Shown: in pieces, positions 1 through 7,033 of the stretch
How positions within the stretch are numbered: position 1 is the stretch's first letter
How the letters are laid out: every line of letters starts with the position of its first letter
Assembly (NCBI GenBank): GCA_934168325.1
Contig: CAKPNG010000019.1
Coordinates: forward strand, 1 to 30,013
DNA: 30,013 bases
DNA from: an uncultured Bacilli bacterium
GTDB taxonomy: Bacteria > Bacillota_I > Bacilli_A > RFN20 > CAG-826
Direction of reading: 5' to 3'
The notes under the pieces: generated by a model
The model's database searches: none
Seen by the model: the letters and a program-made list of their open reading frames with translations, nothing else
Told to the model about the DNA's origin: nothing
Program-made: the position numbers and the translations under genes

Positions 1-24
1 TAGTTTTGTCATTCTAGTGAGAAG

Positions 25-57
25 AAAGTGTCTATATTAATCGAAATAAGTGTCTAC
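25..57. repeat. Two copies of AAGTGTCTA on a 22-bp period, possible old IS end
   Basis: AAGTGTCTA occurs at 26-34 and again at 48-56, a spacing of 22 bp, in non-coding DNA at the left edge of the window. Multiple short repeats at such spacing are typical of the ends of IS21-like and some other insertion sequences, but no transposase or terminal duplication is visible, so the mobile-element reading is only a suggestion. A related GTAGACA string near 29966 is too short to be meaningful by itself. Confidence 0.35.
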
Positions 58-102
58 TTTTAGGTTACCACTCCAGTGCTTTTTTTCTTATTTTGATAAA
101 AA

Positions 103-187
103 TGGGATTATTTTTGTGCCAAAAGTGGGATTTATTTTAAGCCAAAAATGGGATTAATTTTGTGCCAAAAGTGGGATTTAGTATTTT
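103..187. repeat. Tandem repeat of a 23-bp unit, about 3.5 copies
   Basis: Units begin with TGGGATT at 103, 126, 149 and 172, exactly 23 bp apart. Units 1-3 end in GCCAAAA plus one base; the fourth is truncated and runs into AT-rich DNA. The array ends about 45 bp before the start of the AAA/DUF4143 gene, and a TATAAT string follows at 190-195 with no good -35 box. The copies touch without spacers, so this is not CRISPR. It may be a protein-binding array for the downstream gene or a remnant of a repeat-ended insertion sequence. Confidence 0.7.
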
Positions 188-230
188 AATATAATTAATT
201 TAATGCTAAAATGTTGTTAAGGTGTTAAAA

Positions 231-1526
231 ATGAGTGAAAAAGAATATATATCTAGACTATTTGATGAGACTTTAGACTTTGCTTTAAAAACAAAAGGAG
301 CTGTCCTTGTTGTCGGGCCTAAATCATGCGGTAAATCAACTACATCTAAAAGACATGCAAAAACTGTTATAGATTTAACTGATAATGATATTAAAAAACA
401 ACAGTTTGAATTAGCAAAAATTTCTCCAAGAAAATTTTTAAATCAAGGAGAAAGGCCTTTATTAATTGATGAATGGCAGGAAGTCGCTTTTATTTGGAAT
501 TCAATAAAATCAGAAGTTGATAGAAGTGGCTCTTTTGGGCAATTTATCCTTACGGGTAGCGTTACTGACAGAACTTTAGTTGATGGAAATGTTGATAATA
601 GCAAACATACCGGAACTGGAAGAATAATTAAAAAAATTATGAGACCTATGTCGTTATATGAAAGCGGAGATAGTAATGGTCAAGTTTCGTTGTTAGATTT
701 AAAAAATAATAATTTTGAAGTATCTACATGTTCAAAAACTATTGATGACTATGCTTATTTTATTTGTAGAGGTGGTTGGCCTTTGGCGATTAATAAAGAA
801 AAAGATGTTGCCTTACAACAAGCCATAGATTTTTATGAAGGTTTAGTTACTGAGGATTTATTTTCTTTACACGATATACCACTTAGAAAAGATGAACAAA
901 GAGCAAGAAAACTTTTAAGAGCATATTCACGAACTATTGGAAGTCAAACTGCAAATAAAGTTATTATGGATGATGTTGCTTCATCTGATGAAATTTTTGA
1001 TATTAAGACTTTTTCTAAATATATGTTGGCATTAGAAAGGTTATATATAATAGAAGAATTAGAAGCTTGGAATCCTAATTTAAGAAGCAAAATTGCAATA
1101 AGAGAAAAACCAACTAGACATTTTATAGATCCATCAATTGCAGCAGCTGCTAATGGTGTAGGTCCAGAGGGATTATTTAAAGATTTAAAAACATTCGGCT
1201 TTTTCTTCGAATCTTTAGCTATTAGAGATTTAAGAATTTATTGTGATACATTTGGAGCTAAAGTATATCATTATAAAGATAAATCTGATAGAGAAGCGGA
1301 CGCTGTTATTTATTTTAGAGATGGCGACCGGGCTTTAATCGAAGTGAAATTAGGCGATAGTAAAGATATAGATGAAGGAGCTAAAAACTTATTGAAAATT
1401 GCTAATGATATAGATGTGGAAAAAACTGGGCGTCCTGCATTTTTAATGGTTATTACAAAAAATTTAATTGCTCGTAGAAGAGATGATGGTGTTTACGAGG
1501 TTCCTTTAGCTTGTTTGAAACCTTAG
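231..1526 (+). CDS. AAA ATPase with C-terminal DUF4143 domain
   Basis: This 431-residue protein belongs to the AAA_14/DUF4143 family, widespread in gut anaerobes and of unknown cellular role. Residues 22-130 form the P-loop NTPase core, with Walker A GPKSCGKST at 29-37 and Walker B LLIDEWQ centred on D80-E81. The C-terminal third ends in a PD-(D/E)XK-like pattern, EADAVIYF followed by ALIEVKLG, usual for DUF4143. I start at ATG 231 because TAAGGTG at 218-224 is well placed for it; a GTG at 222 in the same frame lies inside that ribosome binding site. The gene is preceded by 23-bp tandem repeats and separated by 195 bp of AT-rich DNA from the next gene, so it appears to be an independent, probably mobile, single-gene unit unrelated to the sugar operon. 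Confidence 0.9.
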   Translation: MSEKEYISRLFDETLDFALKTKGAVLVVGPKSCGKSTTSKRHAKTVIDLTDNDIKKQQFELAKISPRKFLNQGERPLLIDEWQEVAFIWNSIKSEVDRSGSFGQFILTGSVTDRTLVDGNVDNSKHTGTGRIIKKIMRPMSLYESGDSNGQVSLLDLKNNNFEVSTCSKTIDDYAYFICRGGWPLAINKEKDVALQQAIDFYEGLVTEDLFSLHDIPLRKDEQRARKLLRAYSRTIGSQTANKVIMDDVASSDEIFDIKTFSKYMLALERLYIIEELEAWNPNLRSKIAIREKPTRHFIDPSIAAAANGVGPEGLFKDLKTFGFFFESLAIRDLRIYCDTFGAKVYHYKDKSDREADAVIYFRDGDRALIEVKLGDSKDIDEGAKNLLKIANDIDVEKTGRPAFLMVITKNLIARRRDDGVYEVPLACLKP

Positions 1527-1721
1527 TTTCTAAATTTTAAAATCCTTTATGATTTAAAGTAATTATATTTAATTTCAATGATTATTCTTTAATAAAAATT
1601 TAAAAAAACATAGAAAATTCTGTAAAAACTATGCAAAACTCAATTATTTTTTAAGAAAATATAATTTATATAATATAATTTTGTTCTTCTATTTTTATTA
1701 AAAGAAATTTAAAATATAAAT

Positions 1722-2492
1722 ATGTATCCAGAGATATTTGGTGTTATAGATTCTTATAGTGTAATGCTATTATTAGGAGTAATATCTTCAATGGTATTAT
1801 TATTTTTGTATCTAAAACATTTAAAATATAACTCTAAAATTATATTAGATTTATTGCTATCTGGAATCGTGGCTGTATTCTTTGGTGTTATATTTGCTTG
1901 TTTATTTCAAAATTTATATGAATTTTGTCAAAATCCAAGTACTTATAAATTTACTTTTGGCTTAACATTTTATGGTGGACTTTTTGGTGGTGTTGTTTCT
2001 TTTTTATTAATGTATTTCTTTTATGTTAAAAAAAGAAATGGTGCAATTATGGGTGATATATTAATTGCTGCTCCAATGTGTATAACAATTGCTCATGCTT
2101 TTGGTAGAATTGGATGTCTTTTAGCAGGATGCTGCTATGGTAAAGAAACTACGATGTGGTATGGAATATATTTTCCAGTATTAGAAAAGAAAGTTATACC
2201 TACTCAATTATTTGAAGCAATATTCTTATTTATTTTAACAATAGTATTAATTTTTATAACATTTAGATTTAAATTCAAATATACATTTAATATCTATTTA
2301 TTATCTTATAGTATATTTAGATTTTTAATTGAGTTTCTTAGAGATGATCCTCGTGGAGGATTTTTATCAATATTTTCACCTAGTCAAATGTGGTCATTAG
2401 GTTTATTTATTATTAATATACCTTTATATTTCTTCTTACGATATTATCTTTTTAAAGATAAAGTAGGAGTAGAAGATGAAAATAAAGGATAG
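1722..2492 (+). CDS. Divergent Lgt-family (prolipoprotein diacylglyceryl transferase-like) membrane protein
   Basis: A 256-residue polytopic membrane protein with the Lgt fold signature. FYGGL at 83-87 corresponds to the Lgt FHGGL motif, GRIG at 128-131 to the conserved GR-x-G, FRFLIEFLR at 199-207 to the C-terminal Arg helix, and SPSQMWS at 219-225 to the SxGQ-like motif. It is not canonical: His in FHGGL is Tyr84, and the residues matching E. coli Asn146 and Glu151 are Cys132 and Cys137, giving a cysteine-rich GCLLAGCC segment at 131-138. Family knowledge says Lgt transfers diacylglyceryl to a lipobox Cys; whether this branch does so is unknown. The start lacks a clear ribosome binding site; TATAAT-like boxes lie at 1669-1679. 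It overlaps the next gene by 17 bp, so the two are probably co-translated. Confidence 0.82.
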   Translation: MYPEIFGVIDSYSVMLLLGVISSMVLLFLYLKHLKYNSKIILDLLLSGIVAVFFGVIFACLFQNLYEFCQNPSTYKFTFGLTFYGGLFGGVVSFLLMYFFYVKKRNGAIMGDILIAAPMCITIAHAFGRIGCLLAGCCYGKETTMWYGIYFPVLEKKVIPTQLFEAIFLFILTIVLIFITFRFKFKYTFNIYLLSYSIFRFLIEFLRDDPRGGFLSIFSPSQMWSLGLFIINIPLYFFLRYYLFKDKVGVEDENKG

Positions 2493-3210
2493 TATCTATA
2501 ATATTTTAATTACATCTTTTGTGTTTTTGTTTTTAGTAGCTTTTCCTTTTGATTTATTTATTAAAAATAATTTTTATATTTTATTAGTTCAAATAATAGC
2601 TAGATTAGTATTTATTATCTTTATATTTGTATTTAGTAAGAAGTATATGAGAAAAATAGAATTTAAATTTAAGAAATTAGATTTATTTTTCTTACCATTA
2701 ATTGTTATTTTATTTTGTAATTTTTATTATTTAGCAATTACTAATAATGAATTTAATATTAGATATGATGATTTATTTGTTATTAGATTAATATCAATTA
2801 TATTTATTTCAATAAGTGAAGAATTATTATTTAGAAATCTAATATTAAATAACTTAAGTTTTAAATCTAAGTTAGTCAATATTATTATTTCTAGTTTAAT
2901 TTTTGCTTTATATCATTTAGTTTACTTCTTTTCTAGTTTTAATCCTTTTGATTTATTAATTGTTTTATATACATTTGGATTAGGAATGATTTTAGGATTT
3001 ATTTATGAATATAGTAATAATTTTCTTTATATAATTCTTTATCATTTCTTATTTAACTTTATAAATGAATTTTTATATTCTTATATGATTATAAATGAAA
3101 ATATTACTTATTTTATTATTAATGGAGTAGTAGTTTCTTTATTTGGATTTATATATTTATTATTGATTTATTTATTTGTTTATAAAAATAGAATTAGTGA
3201 AAATAATTAA
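2476..3210 (+). CDS. CPBP-family intramembrane glutamic-type protease
   Basis: A 244-residue, very hydrophobic protein with the three CPBP (CAAX protease/bacteriocin-processing) motifs: SEELLFRN with E115, E116 and R120; FALYH ending in H147; and HFLFN with H190 and N194. Known members process CAAX proteins or bacteriocins, and some act as dedicated sorting proteases for C-terminal Cys/Gly-containing tails (myxosortase-type, JDVT-CTERM, Synerg-CTERM systems). The start codon lies inside the end of the Lgt-like gene, with the purine-rich GTAGGAGTAGAAG just upstream serving as ribosome binding site. The convergent DeoR gene ends 62 bp downstream, with no clear terminator between them. The pairing with an Lgt-like protein, in a window where two proteins end in GCGGS tails, suggests a substrate relationship; this is inference. 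Confidence 0.85.
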   Translation: MKIKDSIYNILITSFVFLFLVAFPFDLFIKNNFYILLVQIIARLVFIIFIFVFSKKYMRKIEFKFKKLDLFFLPLIVILFCNFYYLAITNNEFNIRYDDLFVIRLISIIFISISEELLFRNLILNNLSFKSKLVNIIISSLIFALYHLVYFFSSFNPFDLLIVLYTFGLGMILGFIYEYSNNFLYIILYHFLFNFINEFLYSYMIINENITYFIINGVVVSLFGFIYLLLIYLFVYKNRISENN

Positions 3211-3271
3211 AAAGTATTGTTTTTAATTCAATAAGTACGCAGAAATCAGTTATTTTTATTAAATTTGAAGA

Positions 3272-4030
3272 TTAATAGATTAGTTTTACACCAGATTTTT
3301 TGAATAATTCCATAACTTCTAAAGGTGGTTCTTTATCAGTTATTACAATATCAATATCATTTAATGAACATGTTCTAAATAAATAAGATTTATTAAATTT
3401 TGTATGGTCTATTAATAAGATTTTCTTTTTAGCATTAACTAACATTTCATATTTACATTTTTGGGTATCAACATTAGCTTCAGTAATAAAACCATCTGAA
3501 CTTAATCCTTTACAAGAAAAGAATAAGGCATCTAAATTAAACTCTTTAGTCATACCGATTGTAAAATATCCAGTTGTTGAATTTGTTTTTTTAGTAATTA
3601 ATCCACCAGTAAGATAAACATCAATATCAGTAGTTTGTATTAAATTAAAAGCTGTATCTAAACTATTAGTAATGATAGTAGTATTTCTAAAATTTTTAAG
3701 ATAATAAACTAATTGTCCAACGGTGGTAGAAGAATCAAAAAAATATGATTCGCCATCAATTAAATATTTATTAGCCAAAGAAGCAATTTTTCTTTTTTCA
3801 ATTGTACCTTCTAATTCTCTTAAAGATCTAGAAGATTCAGTTGCGTTAGTATTAACACTAGTAACTCCGCCTTTAACCATTACTAGTAAACCTTGTGAAT
3901 GCATTTTACTAACATCTCTTCTTATGGTTGAAGTTGAAGAATAAAGAAGTTTACTTAATTCTTTATAACTAATGAATTTCTTTTCGCTAAGCAAATTTAA
4001 AATTTTATTTTGTCTTTCGTCAATTATCAT
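3272..4030 (-). CDS. DeoR-family transcriptional repressor, probable RhaR-like regulator of the rhamnose operon
   Basis: A 252-residue DeoR-type regulator. Residues 1-55 are the N-terminal winged helix-turn-helix (DERQNKILNLL, then STIRRDV at 34-40). Residues 75-240 are the sugar-phosphate sensor domain with DSSTT at 99-103, TNS at 121-123, TGG at 141-143 and DHTKF at 208-212. ATG 4030 is preferred over a GTG at 4039 because AGGTGAT, a near-perfect ribosome binding site, sits 6 bases upstream and contains that GTG. The gene diverges from the rhamnose operon across a region with two TGAAAC arrays, one next to each gene. The DeoR-type RhaR of Bacillus subtilis represses its rhamnose operon in cooperation with CcpA, a closely parallel arrangement, so a phosphorylated rhamnose intermediate is the likely inducer. 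Confidence 0.92.
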   Translation of the reverse strand: MIIDERQNKILNLLSEKKFISYKELSKLLYSSTSTIRRDVSKMHSQGLLVMVKGGVTSVNTNATESSRSLRELEGTIEKRKIASLANKYLIDGESYFFDSSTTVGQLVYYLKNFRNTTIITNSLDTAFNLIQTTDIDVYLTGGLITKKTNSTTGYFTIGMTKEFNLDALFFSCKGLSSDGFITEANVDTQKCKYEMLVNAKKKILLIDHTKFNKSYLFRTCSLNDIDIVITDKEPPLEVMELFKKSGVKLIY

Positions 4031-4083
4031 GTTTATCACCTATTCCTTTTATAACATATTTTGAATTAAAAAGGCAACAAAAC

Positions 4084-4100
4084 GTTTCAAAATGTTTCAT
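4084..4100 (-). promoter_or_regulatory. Proximal operator array, likely DeoR regulator autoregulation site
   Basis: Two GTTTCA units at 4084-4089 and 4094-4099 (TGAAAC on the minus strand) lie 10 bp apart, 54 bp upstream of the regulator start. The 17-bp segment is the reverse complement of 4240-4256 with one mismatch. On the minus strand the array lies just upstream of TTGTTG/TTGCCT and TATGTTATAA, possible -35 and -10 elements for the regulator gene, so binding here could repress it. The assignment to the adjacent DeoR protein rests on position and mirrored sequence, not on a known matrix. Confidence 0.55.
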
Positions 4101-4230
4101 TTTTGATAAAAAATAGTAAAAAAATCATCAATTTTAATGAATTATTTTTGTAAATGATAAAAAAATATGACAATTTCTGAACAAAAATGATTTAAATTTA
4201 GAAAAAATAAGACTAAAATTTTCTTTAGAA

Positions 4231-4256
4231 TGAAAAAATATGAAACATTATGAAAC
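4231..4256 (+). promoter_or_regulatory. Distal operator array facing the operon promoter
   Basis: Three 10-bp steps begin TGAAAA at 4231, TGAAAC at 4241 and TGAAAC at 4251, forming a direct repeat in helical phase. It is the mirror image of the array at 4084-4100 and lies about 60 bp upstream of the predicted -35 box of the operon. Two inverted arrays roughly 155 bp apart would allow DNA looping by an oligomeric DeoR protein. The rest of the 337-bp control region is AT-rich, without an RNA structure that I can recognise. Confidence 0.55.
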
Positions 4257-4313
4257 TTTAAAGACAATATTTTGAAAAAATTCCAAGTTTACTTCCAAAT
4301 ATTTCTAAAATCA

Positions 4314-4342
4314 TTCAAAGGTGCAAAATTTTTTGCTATAGT
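4314..4342 (+). promoter_or_regulatory. Predicted sigma-A promoter of the rhamnose operon
   Basis: TTCAAA at 4314-4319 (4 of 6 with TTGACA) is separated by 17 bp from TATAGT at 4337-4342, which is preceded by TG at 4334-4335, making an extended -10 element. Transcription would start near 4349, leaving a short leader of about 19 bases before ATG 4368. This is a sequence-pattern prediction only. Confidence 0.55.
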
Positions 4343-4355
4343 GAAAGCGCTTACA
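4342..4355 (+). promoter_or_regulatory. CcpA catabolite-response element (cre)
   Basis: TGAAAGCGCTTACA matches the cre consensus TGWAANCGNTNWCA at every position. It overlaps the end of the predicted -10 box and the transcription start, and abuts the ribosome binding site AGGAG at 4355-4359. A cre at the start site normally gives carbon catabolite repression by CcpA with HPr-Ser-P, so the operon should be shut off when preferred sugars are available. Confidence 0.8.
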
Positions 4356-4367
4356 GGAGCATATGTT

Positions 4368-5606
4368 ATGAAAAAAATTTTTAAGCTTAGTTGTTTATTA
4401 TTATCGGCAATGACTTTAATGAGCTGCGGAGGAGAGACTAAAAAAGGTATCGATATGTCAAAATATCCTAATTACGTAGAGAATGTTAATGAATTATCTT
4501 ATTCGTTTGATGCAAAAGAAATTCAAGATCCGTTCTGGAAAGGCAATGTAATTTATAATGAATCAGTTTTAATGTTTCAAGATGAAGGAAGTGAAGAAAT
4601 CTCTGGAAACTTGATGTATAAACCTACAAAAATAATTTCTGTAAGAGATTATACTTTAAAAACTGAGTATAAAGAAAACGAAGATTATAAAGTTGAAGGA
4701 AATAAAATTATTTTATTAAATAAAACTTTAAATTATCGTACTAAAAAACAAGTAGTTGGTGAAAAAGTTCCTGAAGGCTTTAATCTAGTTCCATCTATTA
4801 CTAATTTAAATACCGATATAGTTAATATGGGTGGATGTGTTTATACAGAATCTAGTTTTTATTATGGTGCACAATTATGGGTAACATATGCATACGATAT
4901 TAATGATGTTGAAAAAGAATACGATATATTCCCTCAATATAATTTAGATAAATTACCTAAAATTAAAGCAAAATTAGAAAATAAAGAACCTATTAAAATA
5001 GTTGGTTTAGGTGATAGTGTTTTAGAAGGCTGTTCTTCATCAAAATTAATGAAACATGAACCTTTCTTAGATAATTTTATTGAATTAACAAGACAAGGTT
5101 TAGTTAGATTATATGACTATAATGATAAAGATATCGTTTTAGATAACCAATCAGTTGGTGGAAAAATGTCTAGTTGGGGTGCTCAAGATACTCAAGTTAA
5201 TAATGTAATTAAAGCTCAACCAGATTTATTCTTTTTACATTTTGGTATTAATGATTTAGGCGATAAAAGAAGCACAATGTCATTTTATGAAGATATTGAA
5301 TCTATAGTTTTAAGAGTAAAAGCAGATTTACCAGATTGTTCAATAGTAATAATGTCTCCTTTTAATCCTCAACCAGATTTATATGATTATGAAAAAATGA
5401 GAGATTATTTCAGTATCGTTAAAGATGAATTAGTCGATACACAAAATGATGTAATTCTTCTTGATATGTTTAAATTCAGTAATGAAATTAGCAAAAATAA
5501 GAAATATTTAGATATGTCCGCTAATGGTATAAATCACGTTAATGATTTTGCTAGTAGAGTATATGTCAATTCTATTTTATCTACTTTTTATAAATACGAA
5601 AAATAA
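4368..5606 (+). CDS. Secreted lipoprotein SGNH/GDSL-family esterase
   Basis: First gene of the operon, 412 residues. A lipoprotein signal (MKKIFKLSCL onward) ends in the lipobox LMSC, lipidated at Cys20. Residues 30-200 form a beta-rich N-terminal domain. Residues 208-410 are an SGNH hydrolase with block I GLGDS (Ser217), block II VGGKMSS (Gly265), block III GIND (Asn295) and block V around NHVND (His390). In many relatives the His is preceded by Asp in a DG-x-NH pattern; here that position is Asn386, so the catalytic dyad may differ. Such enzymes remove acetyl or other acyl groups from polysaccharides. I start at ATG 4368, with AGGAG at 4355-4359; an in-frame extension upstream would place coding sequence over the promoter and cre and would bury the signal peptide. 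Confidence 0.85.
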   Translation: MKKIFKLSCLLLSAMTLMSCGGETKKGIDMSKYPNYVENVNELSYSFDAKEIQDPFWKGNVIYNESVLMFQDEGSEEISGNLMYKPTKIISVRDYTLKTEYKENEDYKVEGNKIILLNKTLNYRTKKQVVGEKVPEGFNLVPSITNLNTDIVNMGGCVYTESSFYYGAQLWVTYAYDINDVEKEYDIFPQYNLDKLPKIKAKLENKEPIKIVGLGDSVLEGCSSSKLMKHEPFLDNFIELTRQGLVRLYDYNDKDIVLDNQSVGGKMSSWGAQDTQVNNVIKAQPDLFFLHFGINDLGDKRSTMSFYEDIESIVLRVKADLPDCSIVIMSPFNPQPDLYDYEKMRDYFSIVKDELVDTQNDVILLDMFKFSNEISKNKKYLDMSANGINHVNDFASRVYVNSILSTFYKYEK

Positions 5607-5624
5607 TAGTTAGGAGGAATATTT

Positions 5625-7001
5625 ATGAAAAAAAATATGAGATTAGTAGGTTTATTTAGTGCAATAGGCTTATTATCAGTTGCACTTACTTCTTGTAATT
5701 TATTCGGAAATAGAGGAAATGGTGGAGGAAACAATGATGATCTTTCTAAAGTAGATTTAAACTTAGAATCTGATTATAAAGATACAATTTCTTTACTTAT
5801 TCCTAATGGTAATACTAATGAAACAACAATGATCGATGAATTAATTAAAGAATTCAATAATGATTATCCAAATATTAAATTTGAAAAGAATTATGTTTCA
5901 GTTAGTGGTTATGAAAATACTGTTAGAAATCAATGGATTGCTAAATCTTTACCAGATATAGTTTGGTCTAATTCACCTGATTTTTATACATTAGTTGGTG
6001 GTGAAATGGCTTTACCATTAAATACATTTATGGAAAAATCAGGAATTGATTTAGAAAAAGATTATCTTAAATCATTCTTTGATGCAGGTAGTGTTAATGG
6101 TAAATATTATTGTTTCCCACGTTCATGTGATAGTGTTGTTACATTTATTAATACAAAATTATTAAAAACAGCTGGTGTTGATACATCTAAGATTAAAAAT
6201 GGTTGGACTTGGGATGACTTTATGTCTGTTTTAGCTGAATATAGAGCTTATTTAGATAAAAATCCAAGTACTAAAGATACATATTACTGTTTAGATGCTA
6301 ACTTAACTGGTTGGTTATCAGTTTCTTATCCTATGTTAAGAAGTTATGGAGCTGAAGTTATTGATGATAATAAAAAAATATTAATTGATTCAGCAGAAAC
6401 TAGAGAAACTTTAAAACTAGTTAAAGAAATGGTTGAAAAGAAATATATCGTTGCCGATGGTATTACTAGTGGTAATAGTTATGAAATGGGTACAAGTCCA
6501 TTCTTATTCCAATCTGCATCAATCTCTTTATTTGCTGAAAGAAAAGCATTAAAAGATAGCGTTGATATCGTATCTTTCCCATTAATTCAAAAGAATAATA
6601 CTCCTAAAATTGGTGCTGGTATTGCTGGATATTGTATCAATAGTAGAGTTAAAGATAAAAAACAAGTTGCTTGCTGGAAATTTATGGAAAAAATGATTTC
6701 TTACGAAGGACAACAAGCTATGGCTTTAGGTGGATTAAAACTTCCTTCAATTAGAAAAGACTTACAAGATCCTGCTACTGCTAACTGGTGTAAAGGTTAT
6801 GAAAAGAATAATTTAAGTGCTTATACATACGGTGATAAATATAAGATAACTTGTGATTTCTTAAGTAAAGTTGAAACTACTAAAAAAGCTAAATTAGATG
6901 AAGCAGTTCAAGGCTTATTTGCTGATGCTGCTAGAACTGATAAAGATATTGAAAAAGCTATATCTACTTGTGTAAAAGCTCTCAAAAACGCATTAAAATA
7001 A
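5625..7001 (+). CDS. ABC transporter solute-binding lipoprotein (family 1)
   Basis: A 458-residue extracellular sugar-binding protein of the MalE-like family 1 type, anchored as a lipoprotein through Cys24 (lipobox LTSC) and followed by an Asn/Gly-rich linker. The mature part has the family pattern of a first lobe with MIDELIKEFNNDYPNI near residues 70-85 and a Trp-rich hinge region. TAGGAGGA at 5610-5617 gives a strong ribosome binding site. It is followed by two permeases and shares their operon with two cytoplasmic rhamnosidases, so oligosaccharides carrying rhamnose are the likely ligand; the sequence does not prove the specificity. Confidence 0.93.
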   Translation: MKKNMRLVGLFSAIGLLSVALTSCNLFGNRGNGGGNNDDLSKVDLNLESDYKDTISLLIPNGNTNETTMIDELIKEFNNDYPNIKFEKNYVSVSGYENTVRNQWIAKSLPDIVWSNSPDFYTLVGGEMALPLNTFMEKSGIDLEKDYLKSFFDAGSVNGKYYCFPRSCDSVVTFINTKLLKTAGVDTSKIKNGWTWDDFMSVLAEYRAYLDKNPSTKDTYYCLDANLTGWLSVSYPMLRSYGAEVIDDNKKILIDSAETRETLKLVKEMVEKKYIVADGITSGNSYEMGTSPFLFQSASISLFAERKALKDSVDIVSFPLIQKNNTPKIGAGIAGYCINSRVKDKKQVACWKFMEKMISYEGQQAMALGGLKLPSIRKDLQDPATANWCKGYEKNNLSAYTYGDKYKITCDFLSKVETTKKAKLDEAVQGLFADAARTDKDIEKAISTCVKALKNALK

Positions 7002-7033
7002 TTGATTTTTATTGAATAAATGTAAGAGAAAGT

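Noticed and set aside
103..187. Possible CRISPR or iteron-type replication origin
   Set aside because: The units abut without spacers and the neighbouring gene is an AAA/DUF4143 ATPase, not a replication initiator.
3723..3944. Plus-strand open frame within the DeoR gene
   Set aside because: It is antisense to a well-supported gene, with no ribosome binding site or recognisable domain.
4272..4367. N-terminal extension of the SGNH lipoprotein
   Set aside because: It would hide the lipoprotein signal, has no ribosome binding site, and runs across the predicted promoter and cre site.
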